The translations under genes and the position numbers were made by a program. This document shows positions 45,086 through 55,638 of a stretch of DNA of 64,000 nt, one piece after another (the first letter of the stretch is position 1; every line of letters starts with the position of its first letter). The DNA is from Leptodontidium sp. MPI-SDFR-AT-0119 (lineage: Eukaryota; Ascomycota; Leotiomycetes; Helotiales; Leptodontidiaceae): positions 1 through 64,000 of the forward strand of contig JAHLEZ010000043.1 of NCBI GenBank assembly GCA_020726505.1, read 5' to 3'. A model generated the notes under the pieces. The model was not told the DNA's origin and made no database searches. It saw only the letters and a list, made by a program, of their open reading frames with translations.

Positions 45086-48000
45086 ATGTCGAAAGCGACT
45101 TCCTTGTTCCAGGATTCGAAGCCCGAGGGGCCTGAAATGACGTCCACAGAAGCTCCCATCAAAGCCAGTGCCGTCCAAGAGGACAAACAAATCCCACCAG
45201 TCCGTGAGCTCATACTTCATTGGGCCTCAAGCAGAGAACCTGGGGGATTTCAGAGACAATATTGAATCTATCCTCAACGAGCTACAAAAGGCCAGAAATA
45301 ACTATTTTCCTGAAGATGGTGTAAGTTTCTACAGGACTTCCAGATTCTCTGAGCTTCGGACATATTTGAATTAGAAGCTGTTACTGACTCCCGAGAACCA
45401 AAGCTCTTTATCACCGACAATACTCGAAACTCACAGACATTCCAAGCATGCAAGAAGCGAGTCTCCAACGCTGTCACAAAAGCAGCTCATCTGCTCGGCA
45501 AACATTCTCTGCCGTTTTGGTCTCCACGGTACCAGGCACACATGTGCATGGATATGAGCATGCCAGCACTTCTCGAGTATTTTATGACAATGATCTATAA
45601 CCCGAACAATGTTGCCATTGAAACAAGTCCACTAACGACAGTGGCTGAGATCGAGGTCGGCGAGCAGCTTTGCAAGATGTTCGGGTATAATATAGATATC
45701 GCGAAAATAGACCAGCCCGTGGGTTGGGGTCACATCACATGTGGCGGCACCGTTGCTAATCTGGAGAGTATTTGGTGAGTGGTTTTTCTTCTGAGCAACA
45801 CACGCTAACATGTCGTCAGGGTCGGTAAGAAAAGACCACAACCCCTCTTTGGAGGGGGGACTGTTTACTGACGCCGAATTCCTAAAGCTCGAAATCTCAA
45901 ATTCTACCCCCTTTCGATATTCAAGGCCCTCAACTAAATGGCCTCCTCCACTTCGTTGCCGACTCCTTTCACATCACCACCTGCGTCGGGGAAAATAAGC
46001 TCTTCGTTGAACTAAGTTCCTGGGAGCTCCTCAACCTCAAGCCTAAAGACGTGTTGGATATCCCTGACCGACTTGCCAAGGAATATGGGATCTCGCCCAA
46101 ATTCATGGAAAAGGTGTTGTTGGAGTACAGCATCCAGCAGACAGGCAAAGATGTTCTTGAGCGAGAATTCGACGTCAAGCCTCCCCAGTACTTCCTCTCT
46201 ACTACTCGGCACTATTCTTGGCCTAAAGGAGCCGGTGAGGTTCTCAAAACTACTAGATAGGAGGACATGATGCTAATTTATGAAAGCAATTGCTGGTATT
46301 GCCGCCCAAAACGTGATCGGTGTCCCAATAGATCATGGTGCTCGTCTTCGTGTAGACAAACTCGAAGAGCTCCTGAACCAGAGCCTCGTAAACAAACAAG
46401 CAGTCTATGCAGTCGTTGCCATTATTGGCTCAACAGAAGAAGGCTGCGTCGATCGTCTCAGCGAAGTGCTAGCTCTAAGAAATTCCAAGCTCGTGGGCTG
46501 TCTTTCCTTGTCCATGCTGATGCGGCGTGGGGTGGATATTTCGCTTCTATGCTACCAACTGAGTACCAACCTGGAGACGGTGCGAAACTGACTCTCGGTG
46601 ACGCTGATGCCCGGGTTGGGGAAGGTGTGGTTCCAGACTCGGCCCTCAGGAAAGAAACTCAAGAGGATCTATTCGCTCTGCGTTTTGCGGATTCGATTAC
46701 TGTTGACCCCCATAAAGCAGGGTATATGCCCTATCCAGCTGGAGGGCTGTGCTATCAGGATGAGAGAATAAGATACCTTGTTACATGGACAAGTCCGTAT
46801 CTCTCGCGAGGAGCAGTGACCAGTGTGGGGATCTACGGCGTTGAAGCAGGTAAGTAAACAGAAAACCAAGACTTGGTTGGAGATGAATGAGCTAATGTAT
46901 CGTTATCAGCAAACCTGGAGCTGCTGCGATGTCTACCTGGCTGTCGAACAAATGCATTGGAATGGGTCCCGATAGTTATGGAGCCTTGCTTGGCGAAGTG
47001 ACTTTCACCTGCAGCAGAGTATGCCAAAATCTTCTTGATGACTTGAAATATTATCTTACGAATAGTTACTGAAATTTAAACGATAGTTCGCAGCGGAATC
47101 GGCTGCCATGACAGCACTCGACAAAGACAATTTTAGAGTCGTTCCATTGAATATGCTCTCCTCGGAACTCAAACCCGGGACGACAACAGCCAAAGTCGAA
47201 GAGGAGAAACAACGCATCCGAGACACGATTCTCTCTCAATCCAACACCCAGATCGTAGCATCAGACGTCGGAAAGCCCGAAGACGAGAAAACCCTGACCT
47301 TACTTCGAGCCCTCGGATCAGATCTGAACATCAATGCGTTCGCACTCAATTTCCGGTTGACACCTGGAAAAGACGGGGTTTGGAACACGGATGTCGAGGA
47401 AGCCAATTATTTCATGCGGAGAGTAGTGGAGAGACTTTCTGTTGACTCGCCTGAAGATGATCCATCGACTATTCCGTTCGTATTGACCTCAACTGAGTTT
47501 GGCAAGGCGCTTTATGATGAGTGCGCGTCCAACTTCAAGCACCGCCTGGGACTTCGAAAAGACGATTTGGACTTGATGGTATTGAGAAATGTAGTTATGA
47601 ATCCGTTTCCGACCGAGAAGAACTTCATTGGGAAACTAGCTGGTATCTTCAGAGATGTTGTGGAAGAGGAAGTTAAGGTTTGTTGGAGAACATGAAGCTG
47701 AATCAACTCATTGACGAAATGCAGGTCTGCCAACAAAGAAATTCGTCCGCGCCTACGAACCATGAATTCCTTCTTCAAGGCAGACAAAAACTTTATATTC
47801 TCCACGTACCCTCGTTCCATATCGCCAATCACCGCCTGCAGCTCATCGTTGAGATCGATTTAGATGCTAAGAGCAAACAAGAATACCTGTCTCTGAAGAA
47901 TGCAAGCCCTAGCGAAAAGCTTACTCTCCTCACCCAAGCCCGTATCCAGCTCCCCAAGGTGCTCAAACCAAATTCGCACTTTAAAGCGTCCATCCGATCA

Positions 48001-48633
48001 AAAGATGCGTAAGTAAATCCACCAAACTGCATACAATCCGGATCTAACATACGCAGTGGCCTGCTATTAAAGAATATCACCGTTACCGTCAAACACGTCG
48101 TCAAAAGCAGACATCTCAATTCCGTACATCTCGATCCTGCTTACCCATCCGCGTTTATGCCCTTCTATCTCTACGGCACCACCACAGAGCAACACATCAA
48201 CCACATGCTCCTTCGCTCTCCAAACACACAATTCACAGCCGAGTCCATCAAGCTTGAACTCGACAACCCCCTGACCGACGAGCAACTCTCTCGCGGGCCG
48301 CTTCTATGCCTCAAAGGTGTCCATGAGGAGAGCATGCAGCCTTTCCCATCCAACTCGGAATTAGAGGCTAGTTCGTCGTCGTTCATGTTCAAACCGGGAA
48401 GTAAGATCGCTGTGCAAATCTTCGCGGATGAACAAGATGCGACTGCGCATAGTCCAGGTCTGGCTAGCTCGTGTGGGAAGAAGGACCTTTTACTGGCGAC
48501 GGGGAGTGTGACGCTTGGTAAGAGCGTGGTGGTTGATAGTGAGACGATTAATGGTGATCCTTTCAAGAGAATTGAGAGGGTTGTGAAGTGGAGAGAGGAA
48601 TTTGACAAGATTGGACAGAGCATGGACGATTGA
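45086..48633 (+). pseudogene. Group II PLP-dependent decarboxylase with four apparent frameshifts
   Basis: Large fungal tyrosine/aromatic-type amino-acid decarboxylase, about 1,035 aa. Exons: 45086-45318, 45375-45774, 45820-45824 (5 nt), 45888-46234, 46287-46849, 46910-47018, 47087-47677, 47725-48008, 48057-48633. Family blocks: YFIGPQAENLGDF, PFWSPRYQAHMCMDMSMP, GHITCGGTVANLES, WVARNLKFYPLS, GLLHFVADSF, FLVHADAAWGG and the PLP-lysine block DPHKAGYMPYPAGG. About 350 residues lie C-terminal to the decarboxylase fold. The frame slips by one base near 45205-45214, 45934-45938, 46478-46484 and 46842-46849; none can be explained by an intron. Three of the four look like single-base losses. Yet coding quality between the slips is excellent and no nonsense codons occur in the correct frames, so very recent decay or sequence error are both possible. 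Confidence 0.75.
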
Positions 48634-49290
48634 TTTCTGGGCATTTCCTGGGGAAAGTAGGAGAGGAATTTGCGCTTGAAATTGCATTCGCGACTTATCT
48701 GTTTTGCAAATCAAAAAATCATTTCTTGCCTGAAGCCACTCGACTGAACTCAATTTGAGAAAACAAAGTTGTGTGAAGGTACCGATTGCTCATGTCCAGC
48801 TACGTTCTATCAAATGAAAGAAGCCGATCTCTGAAAAGAGGTATGAAGTGGAATGGAGCTGATGAGGACTTGCATAAGAGGGTTCGATGAGACCTACAAC
48901 TGGGGCTACCAGGGCAAACAGCGAACAGCCGCAAGGTTATGTAGATGAGATGATCTGTTGATAACAAACATCCTGAGAACGAACCATTCCTTGAAATTGA
49001 CTTTCCTCGCGTCTGTCTCGACTGCCATTCATTGTAACTACCAACATGATTATACTGGCCCGTAGGAATGGCAACGAACATGGCAAAAAAGAACCTGAAA
49101 ACTGGATGCACATGGCAAATGGTAACTACCATTGCCAGTTGGAAAAGGGGCAACAATAAAATAAAAAAACCCTGGGAGATGAAGCCGTATTGAGCGTCCA
49201 TGCCCCATGACTTCTGTACATATCCGGACGATTCTCGCCCTAACATCTAATCTTATACACCCATACATCCATATCATACACACACATCAT
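48634..49290. other. Convergent 3' region
   Basis: Between the decarboxylase and bL27m 3' ends; nothing recognised. Confidence 0.5.
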
Positions 49291-50182
49291 CTACCTAATT
49301 TTCCTTCCCAAGCCCCTCTTCTCCGCATTCGCCGCCTTCCTAATCCCCGCCTTCCTCCACGCCGTCCAACGATCCCTGGGCTTAAACTCTCGAACCTTTA
49401 TATTCGCCCTCTCCGCGGCTCGCCCAATCTCCCAATTGGCCTCACGATACATATATCCAGGTCTTAAACTCAACTCCCTGCCCTCCTCGCCCTTCCTCAT
49501 CTTGCTCTTCGTCTGCTTCACACTACCTGGCAAACTGCTGTCGCCTTCTAGCAGCAGATCCGTGTGTGCAGTCACCTGGCTCAGAATCTCGGGCGGGGTT
49601 TCCATCTTCACGGCTGTCATGTTGAGGCGGCGTCGACGCATGCTGTTCCGTGGTAGGGGGAGGACCTGATCCCGCTCGAAGACGACGCCGATGTATTGGC
49701 GCTTGGGGTTCTTCTCCGGGTCTTTGTAGTACTTCACGTAGCCGTGATGCGTGGCATATATGGTATGATCGCGACCCATCGCACAGTTCTCGCCGGGGAA
49801 CCAGTGCGTGCCTCGTTGGCGGAAGATGATGTTGCCTGGGATGACATATTGTTCTGTTTTGTTGGGTTGTTCTGGTCAGCATTCATTGCTCTTCTAAAAC
49901 TAAATCTACCCTTCAATGCAACGAATTAAAGCTCCTGGTATTCTCACCTCCGGATTTCTTAGCACCCAATCTCTTTCCAGGCCCATCCTTCGCTTTGTTC
50001 ACAGCTCCTTGGGCTTTATGGGAAGCCCATCTCACTCCTCCCGCACTCCCTGGCTTCGACCGTATCGCCAGCTGGGCAAACGCCTCATTCAAACACGCCG
50101 TTTGTGTTCCTCCTGTAGCAGACCTTGCAATTGACGTGAGAGCCGCCCGCAATGGCGGTTGTAATCGTGGGAGCAGCATGGC
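49291..50182 (-). CDS. mrpl27: Mitochondrial large-subunit ribosomal protein bL27m
   Basis: 265 aa. Exons 49948-50182 and 49291-49853 (94-bp intron). Chosen start [14 protein letters not shown], which gives an Arg-rich mitochondrial targeting sequence; the upstream in-frame extension to 50308 reads like 5' leader. The L27 core is unmistakable: [20 protein letters not shown], then [18 protein letters not shown] formed by the splice, and [21 protein letters not shown] fungal-specific C-terminal extension of about 150 residues follows (basic, with [15 protein letters not shown]), as in yeast Mrp7-type proteins. It acts at the peptidyl-transferase centre of the mitoribosome. It is transcribed divergently from LCL2 with a gap of about 280 bp. 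Confidence 0.95.
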
Positions 50183-50465
50183 GGTGGTTGTGGTCGAGCT
50201 GTGGCTCTCGTCGATGTTGAAATAAAAGTCGCCCAGGGAATTGCTGCGAGGTTCACGTGCCGAGGGACAGGGGTGGCTTTGGAGATATTTGGCCAGTTCG
50301 ACCATCACCCCTCGTTACTTGACCACTTCTCTACCAACCAACACTCACTCAACCACTCCTAAATTTCCTCCTGGATTTACCTGAGTATTAAAATACTACG
50401 GGATTATCTACAACTTCAAAAAATCCTGTGCTCTCGCTACGAAAATAGCTCAGGCGCAAGCAATC
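50183..50465. promoter_or_regulatory. Bidirectional promoter between bL27m and LCL2
   Basis: 283 bp separates the two divergent start codons and must hold both promoters. No specific factor site is claimed. Confidence 0.5.
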
Positions 50466-50951
50466 ATGACACGCATCTTCCTCTCCTTCCTCTCCGCAAC
50501 GTTCCTCCTCCTCTCAGTCGCAAATGCCCAATTCCAATTCTTCGAGCAGATGTTCAATGGGCAGGGACAACAGCAACAGAGACATCAAGAACCGCAGAAT
50601 GTACCCAGCGATTCGAATTGGTACCAGCAGAACTTTGAGAATGGTAGGTCCACTCGTCCCCCCATCGTCCTTTGCTCTCCAATTTTGTCTTCTGTTCTAG
50701 AGATATACAGACATGGAATTTTATATTTGGAAAGGAAATGTGCTAACTTGGAAACAGCACACTGCTCGAATTACCTCTGTCCTGATACCCTAGCCTGCGT
50801 ACATTTCCCACACCACTGCCCTTGTGCACACCCTACCTTCGAGGAGAAGTTCGAGCTTGGTGACGGGAAGGCAATTTGTATTAGCAAGGGAGGATTCAAA
50901 GCTGGGGAGGCGGCACGGAAAGTTGAGTTGGCGAGGAAGGGATTGTTGTGA
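50466..50951 (+). CDS. LCL2: Long chronological lifespan protein 2 (LCL2)
   Basis: 123 aa; exons 50466-50643 and 50758-50951 (114-bp intron). Signal peptide [21 protein letters not shown], then the characteristic QFQFFEQMF and a Gln-rich stretch, [18 protein letters not shown] across the splice, and the Cys-rich block [17 protein letters not shown] followed by [15 protein letters not shown]. Length and motifs match fungal Lcl2, a small secretory-pathway protein. In yeast it affects chronological lifespan and has been linked to ER quality control (from memory). The molecular function is not established. Confidence 0.93.
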   Translation: MTRIFLSFLSATFLLLSVANAQFQFFEQMFNGQGQQQQRHQEPQNVPSDSNWYQQNFENGRSTRPPIVLCSPILSSVLEIYRHGILYLERKCANLETAHCSNYLCPDTLACVHFPHHCPCAHPTFEEKFELGDGKAICISKGGFKAGEAARKVELARKGLL

Positions 50952-51174
50952 AGTGATTGCTGGGATGTAAAATATTAGGAAAAGTAACAACTGGCTGGGC
51001 ATGCTATGACGGAAGGCCGATTCTGGATGGGAATTGGAGCATTTATATGCGGATCTTGAGTGGAAAGCTGAAGCAGATTCAAGGCTACAACCAGGGCGGA
51101 GCGATATGGAATGATAGAACGAGATATTGAGCCATCAAGTCATTTCTTCGTTCATTACTTCTCATTTACCACTT

Positions 51175-52249
51175 CTACACCTCACTCCCCTTCGTCCTTT
51201 CATAATAACTCAGCGCCCCCTTAGCCTTAGCACAACTACTCACACTTCCCCCATTGATACTCGCATTAACAGGCAACGCCTGATTCCTCTGCACCTGCCC
51301 GAAAACATGGTAATAGTACCAAACCTCCGTCAGAACCGTCCTCCCATTATCCAGCGTCCCATTGCCGGCGGCCGTTTCATTGAACCTCGCTCCCGAACAC
51401 CCAATATACGGCAGAGCACCAAAGCCCTTCACAAGCGCTCCTTGCATGTCACTCAAACTATACTTCGAAGAGTTGCTAGGCCGGATATCTGCAGCAGAAA
51501 GCCAACCGTAGGTAGGCAGGTTCTGGTAGTACGACACAGCCGTTTCGAAGAAATCGACGACTTCGCTGTGGTTCTGGTACATGGGACCGTAGCATGGTAA
51601 CTCGAACGTCGAGAAGCAAGTGGCGTGTTTGGAGAACTCGTGGCCCCAGAAGTCGCCGTTGGGTTGGTTCTGCGCAACCCAGAACTTGTTCATGTACGCT
51701 AGGAGATCGAACTTGCCGAAGGGCTCGAGGAAGGTACCGATGCTGGGCCCTTTATAAGGTACGACTGGTTTGCCGTCTGGCTTTCCGGTAGTGGTGTTGG
51801 GACTTGGTAGAGGATCGTATTGACGACTTGAGAAATCAGTCAGTAAGTGTCTTGCTTTCGTCAGCTGGGGAAGTTCAAACCTCAAATCGCAATACTGCGT
51901 GTAAGACCCATTACAGAAATCGGGCCAGAGACCGTGAAGCGTCCATGTATTTGCAGGAAGGACTTGTCCTTCAGACTCAAGACCCGTATAGGTATCCCAG
52001 AACTGAGTGCTGAGTACCAACCCTCCATAGGTCTCGGTACAGCATGAATCCGTTACGTTGGGATACGCATTTGCGGAACATGATAGGAATGGAGTTTCTG
52101 AATAGATTGTCAGAGAAATACTTCAATTAAGCTAGGATTGACAACGTACGTAGCTGGCAAGTATGGTTCAGATTGCTCTGGCCGGGATATAGCTGTGCCT
52201 GAGAGACTGCCAGCACGGAGGCAAGAACCGAGATTCTACTGACGAGCAT
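51175..52249 (-). CDS. Secreted ribonuclease T2
   Basis: 322 aa. Exons from 5': 52150-52249, 51881-52097, 51175-51826; introns 52 and 54 bp. The second intron is in-frame and stop-free, but removing it gives CDLSRQYDP, the family sequence. Signal peptide MLVSRISVLASVLAVSQA. Both catalytic blocks are intact: CAS1 TWTLHGLWPDFC and CAS2 GHEFSKHATC, each with its catalytic His. The family's cysteines (SCCTETYGG, CDLSRQY) are also present. About 80 residues C-terminal to the core form the usual fungal extension. It cleaves single-stranded RNA without strong base preference, in the secretory pathway or outside the cell, often for phosphate and nucleoside scavenging. Confidence 0.95.
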
Positions 52250-53352
52250 CTTGAACGGTTCGAAATTACAGGAAAGATTATCAAGTGCGAGGAACGAACA
52301 AGAGACAAGGAAAAGAGAGAAAAAGAAGAGCTCCTGGAAACTAAATAGCTTCCATCCTGACGGGCGCCGATCTTCAAGCTGCCTCTGCTTGACCTTCTCC
52401 ATCGGGTGTAGAGTGCTGTTAGGTACTGTACTCGAGTCTTCCGTAGGTGCAGGTACACACTCCGTTCAATTGGCCACCAGCAGACGACTTCCCAGAACCA
52501 GTGAACTATGCCATGCGCGGGATGAGATCATATTCCATTGGAAGCCCTGAAGCTTGTGCAAATGACAAGCCTGGATGCCGCTGCTGGGCTGGAGGCTGGA
52601 GGCTGGGCCAAATCTAAGCTGGATGAAGAAGGTCTTTGGCGGATTGCAGGCACGTGGGGGAAGATAAGGATGGGACAGGCTTTGGGGAGGAGGGGTTCTC
52701 CGCTTGCCCCTCAATAGATCAATTGTTCCGATAATTCTGTAGTGCTTGGGACGGACTTGACCGATGTTGTACAGAGGTTTTCATGGGTCAATTGATTGAC
52801 TTGTAAGGATGTTCGAAAGCTGGAGAGGCTGACCTGCAGGTATGTACTTTTGAAGCAAGCGAGAATTGAGAGTTACAAGTAGGTAGGTAAGTAGTACAGC
52901 TAGTTTTCTGATTCTAATGCATGATGTAACATCTCAGAGGGACAGATATGAGCGCCACACAATCCATGCGCAGACATAGACTTAGTTGGAAGTTTTTCAA
53001 GTTGTTGATCTGATAAGATCTTAGTGCCAAGCTAAACTTTTGATATCTGTACCAACTTTGATATCTGCCGGCCTGGGACCAGCTTGACTTCTAAGAACCA
53101 CATCGGCCAGAATTCAACTGTCTCTCTCTCAAAGCCAAGTGCAGTCGACAAGACCAGTACAGAAGAAAGTCTGACTTTACTCACAGCCAGACGCACCTTT
53201 GGACCTTACACCACTCGTTTTCAAATTCTGATCAAATTACAGTGGCCACGTGACAAATTACGTCTGAAGGAAGCCATTTCATCATCGAGTTGGACAGCTA
53301 GCAAAGGGGCAAAGGAGACCAACTCTCTCGCAACTACAGAGGGCACTCCAAA
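52250..53352. other. Intergenic region
   Basis: Divergent upstream region of the ribonuclease T2 and COG2 genes; no gene seen. A short GTAGGTAGGTAAGTAG stretch lies near 52880. Confidence 0.5.
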
Positions 53353-54219
53353 ATGAGCAAATTCTACTTCGGCGGCACCTCCGGCTCCGTCTCCTCAGAC
53401 GACGAAGACAACCTCCCATACCCCGAAGCGCTCCCACGCAGCGACTTCCTAGCCCCAACCTTCTCCGCGCCCGCCTACCTCTCGACACTCTCAGAACGTC
53501 ATCAAACGCTCGAAGATCTCCGTTCGGATCTCCGAGAGCGCTCACAGGCACTCTCCAAAGAACTGCTTGATCTCGTGAACACGAATTACGAGCAGTTCCT
53601 TAGCCTGGGCTCGGACCTGAAGGGGGGCGAGGAGAAAGTCGAGGATGTGAGGGTGGGTTTACTGGGGTTTAAGAGGGGTATTGAGGACGTAAGGGGGAAA
53701 GTTAGGGAGAGGAGAGGAGAGGTTGAGGGGTTGCTTGGTGAGAAGAAGGGGGTGAGCAAGCAGATTGCGCTGGGTAGGAAATTGTTGGAGGTGGATGAGA
53801 GGCTAGAGGAATTGGAGGATAGGTTGATGGTTGCTTCGCTGGGGAAGACAGTTGATGGATCTGAGGAGGATTCGTGGAGTGATAGTGAAGATGAGGATGA
53901 GGATGATGAGGAACTCGCAGTGGCTGCCGGTGCTGGTGGGACTAGTACTAAGAAGCTGCAACGTCTTGTGGTTGATTGCCGACGAGTTGAGGCCCTGACG
54001 GAGAATATTGGTAAAGAGCATCCGTTCATCGTTGCTCAGCAGTCGAGAATCATAAGGGTCAGGAACACTATTCTTCTGGATCTCAGCACAGCTCTCAAGC
54101 AAACGGCAGTCATAGGCGAGAGCGGAAAGACGAGATTGATCAAGATCCTGAGCATCTATCGGGAATTTGGGGCAGATGCAGAGGCGGTCAAGGTTCTCAG
54201 GGATCTCAAATCGAGGTAG
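53353..54219 (+). CDS. COG2: Conserved oligomeric Golgi complex subunit 2
   Basis: Intronless, 288 aa. The N-terminal signature of fungal COG2 is clear: YFGGTSGSVSSDDEDNLPYP, LPRSDFLAPTFSAPAYLSTL and RHQTLEDLRSDLRERSQAL, followed by the long coiled coil (LVNTNYEQFLSLGSDLKGG, VEDVRVGLLGFKRGIE). An acidic Ser/Asp/Glu linker lies near residues 170-195, then a second helical segment containing HPFIVAQQSRI. COG tethers retrograde vesicles at the Golgi; COG2 belongs to lobe A. Fungal COG2 is short like this, so the protein appears complete. Confidence 0.92.
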   Translation: MSKFYFGGTSGSVSSDDEDNLPYPEALPRSDFLAPTFSAPAYLSTLSERHQTLEDLRSDLRERSQALSKELLDLVNTNYEQFLSLGSDLKGGEEKVEDVRVGLLGFKRGIEDVRGKVRERRGEVEGLLGEKKGVSKQIALGRKLLEVDERLEELEDRLMVASLGKTVDGSEEDSWSDSEDEDEDDEELAVAAGAGGTSTKKLQRLVVDCRRVEALTENIGKEHPFIVAQQSRIIRVRNTILLDLSTALKQTAVIGESGKTRLIKILSIYREFGADAEAVKVLRDLKSR

Positions 54220-54379
54220 CATTAACTTTGTTGTTCGAAGCATGGAGTTGGGGGTTTGACAGGTACGGTCAGCAAAAGCATTTCACGGTACCTGATAAGA
54301 CCGTGTAGAAGTAGAGCTACAGCCTCCACATGGAGGTACAAAGAAAATATGATACATCTAATATCTACAATCACACATT

Positions 54380-55381
54380 TTATGAGGTTGAAAGATCCCT
54401 CGGAGTAATATCTGAATCCAGGGATCTGAACTCTCCATTGAGAGGAAATCCTGGGGCATTCGTCGAACTCAACACCACCTCCGCCAATTCCTTGTTGATC
54501 TTGTCGCTCAAGTTCGCCATATCCTTCTTTATAGCGTCAATGAAAGTCTTGATGTTCCTCTGCATCTCCTCTGGCGTGAACCCCAGTTGTCCAATCGCCA
54601 TCCGCACAACACCCAATCGCTCTCTGTATTCTGCACCTCCAATCAAATCTTTCAACATCGCAGCTGGATCCTTGACAACGGTTCCCAGCTTGGTACTCGG
54701 CATCAAACCCTTTGGTCCAAGGAATCTTCCCAAGCCAGCCTTGTTCATCTTGTCTAGTGAATCTGTCTGACAGATGCATCTATCGAAATCGATCCGTCCA
54801 TCTTTCACAGCCTCGAAAATATCGTCCTCTCCCACCAGCGTGGCTCCTGCTGACAGCGCTTCCTTTGCGTACTTCGAATCCGGTGGGCAAATGACACATA
54901 TCCGAACGTCGGTTTTGACGGGATGGGGAAGTCGTAGTCGATTTCGTATCACAGGACCGTTCTTCAGGGACTTGAATTTTACGTGCATCTCGTATTTCAC
55001 CGATGTTGGCTTCTGTCCGACCTCGAAAGCCCGTATGTATCTGTATTCCATCAGTCGGGTCCTTGATCAAACGGAAGTCTTTCAAACATACCGCATAGCG
55101 TCGCAGAGCGAGAACTGGTCCGCATCTCGCTGATCATATTGAATGTACGTTGTCCGCGCCTTCTTTTTCTTCTTCGTCTCCTCGCCCTTCTTCTTATTCT
55201 TCTGCGGATTCGAGCTCCCTCCTTTCGGCTTGAGCGTCTCCTTTTTAGAGACGATCCTCATACGGGCTGCTGCTGGGGCTGTTGTGCTGAGGAACCTGGC
55301 GGAGATGTTCGCAGATGCTGGTCGAGTCGAAGCTAAGCATAAGCTGCTCAATTGAGCCAGACACGGTCTCGCTGTCGCCAT
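54380..55381 (-). CDS. mrpl1: Mitochondrial large-subunit ribosomal protein uL1m
   Basis: 316 aa. Exons 55092-55381 and 54380-55040 (51-bp intron joining DAMR to YIRAFEVG). The N-terminus is a mitochondrial targeting sequence (MATARPCLAQLSSLCLASTR), then a Lys-rich spacer. The L1 core follows: NRLRLPHPVKTDVRICVIC, AGATLVGEDDIFEAVKDG, FDRCICQTDSL and the signature GRFLGPKGLMPSTKLGTVV. It binds 23S-type rRNA at the mitoribosomal L1 stalk. The gene is divergent from the glutamyl-tRNA synthetase gene, with 257 bp between start codons. Confidence 0.95.
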
Positions 55382-55638
55382 GGTGAGGTTGTTGATGGCT
55401 ATTCTGCTGTCGCTCGAAATCGAGGAACGAGAGTCGAGATATAAATTCTGGGTCCACAGCCATCCATTTCAGCTCTAGCGTTAACACCCCTGTGCTTCAG
55501 CACGGCTTTGCCCATGCACGCACGACACGACTGATTTGACTCAGAACGAAGCCCCACCAAATTTATTCAGGTAAAGGAACCCCTCCATCAACATCGCCAT
55601 CGTCCTCTGTTTGTTCACACCGTCCACCACTCGCGAAA
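55382..55638. promoter_or_regulatory. Bidirectional promoter between uL1m and glutamyl-tRNA synthetase
   Basis: 257 bp between divergent start codons of two translation genes; both promoters must lie here. No specific site assigned. Confidence 0.5.

Noticed and set aside
48171..48644. 157-aa open frame antisense to the decarboxylase C-terminus
   Set aside because: Shadow frame; the sense strand continues the decarboxylase frame with a supported splice.
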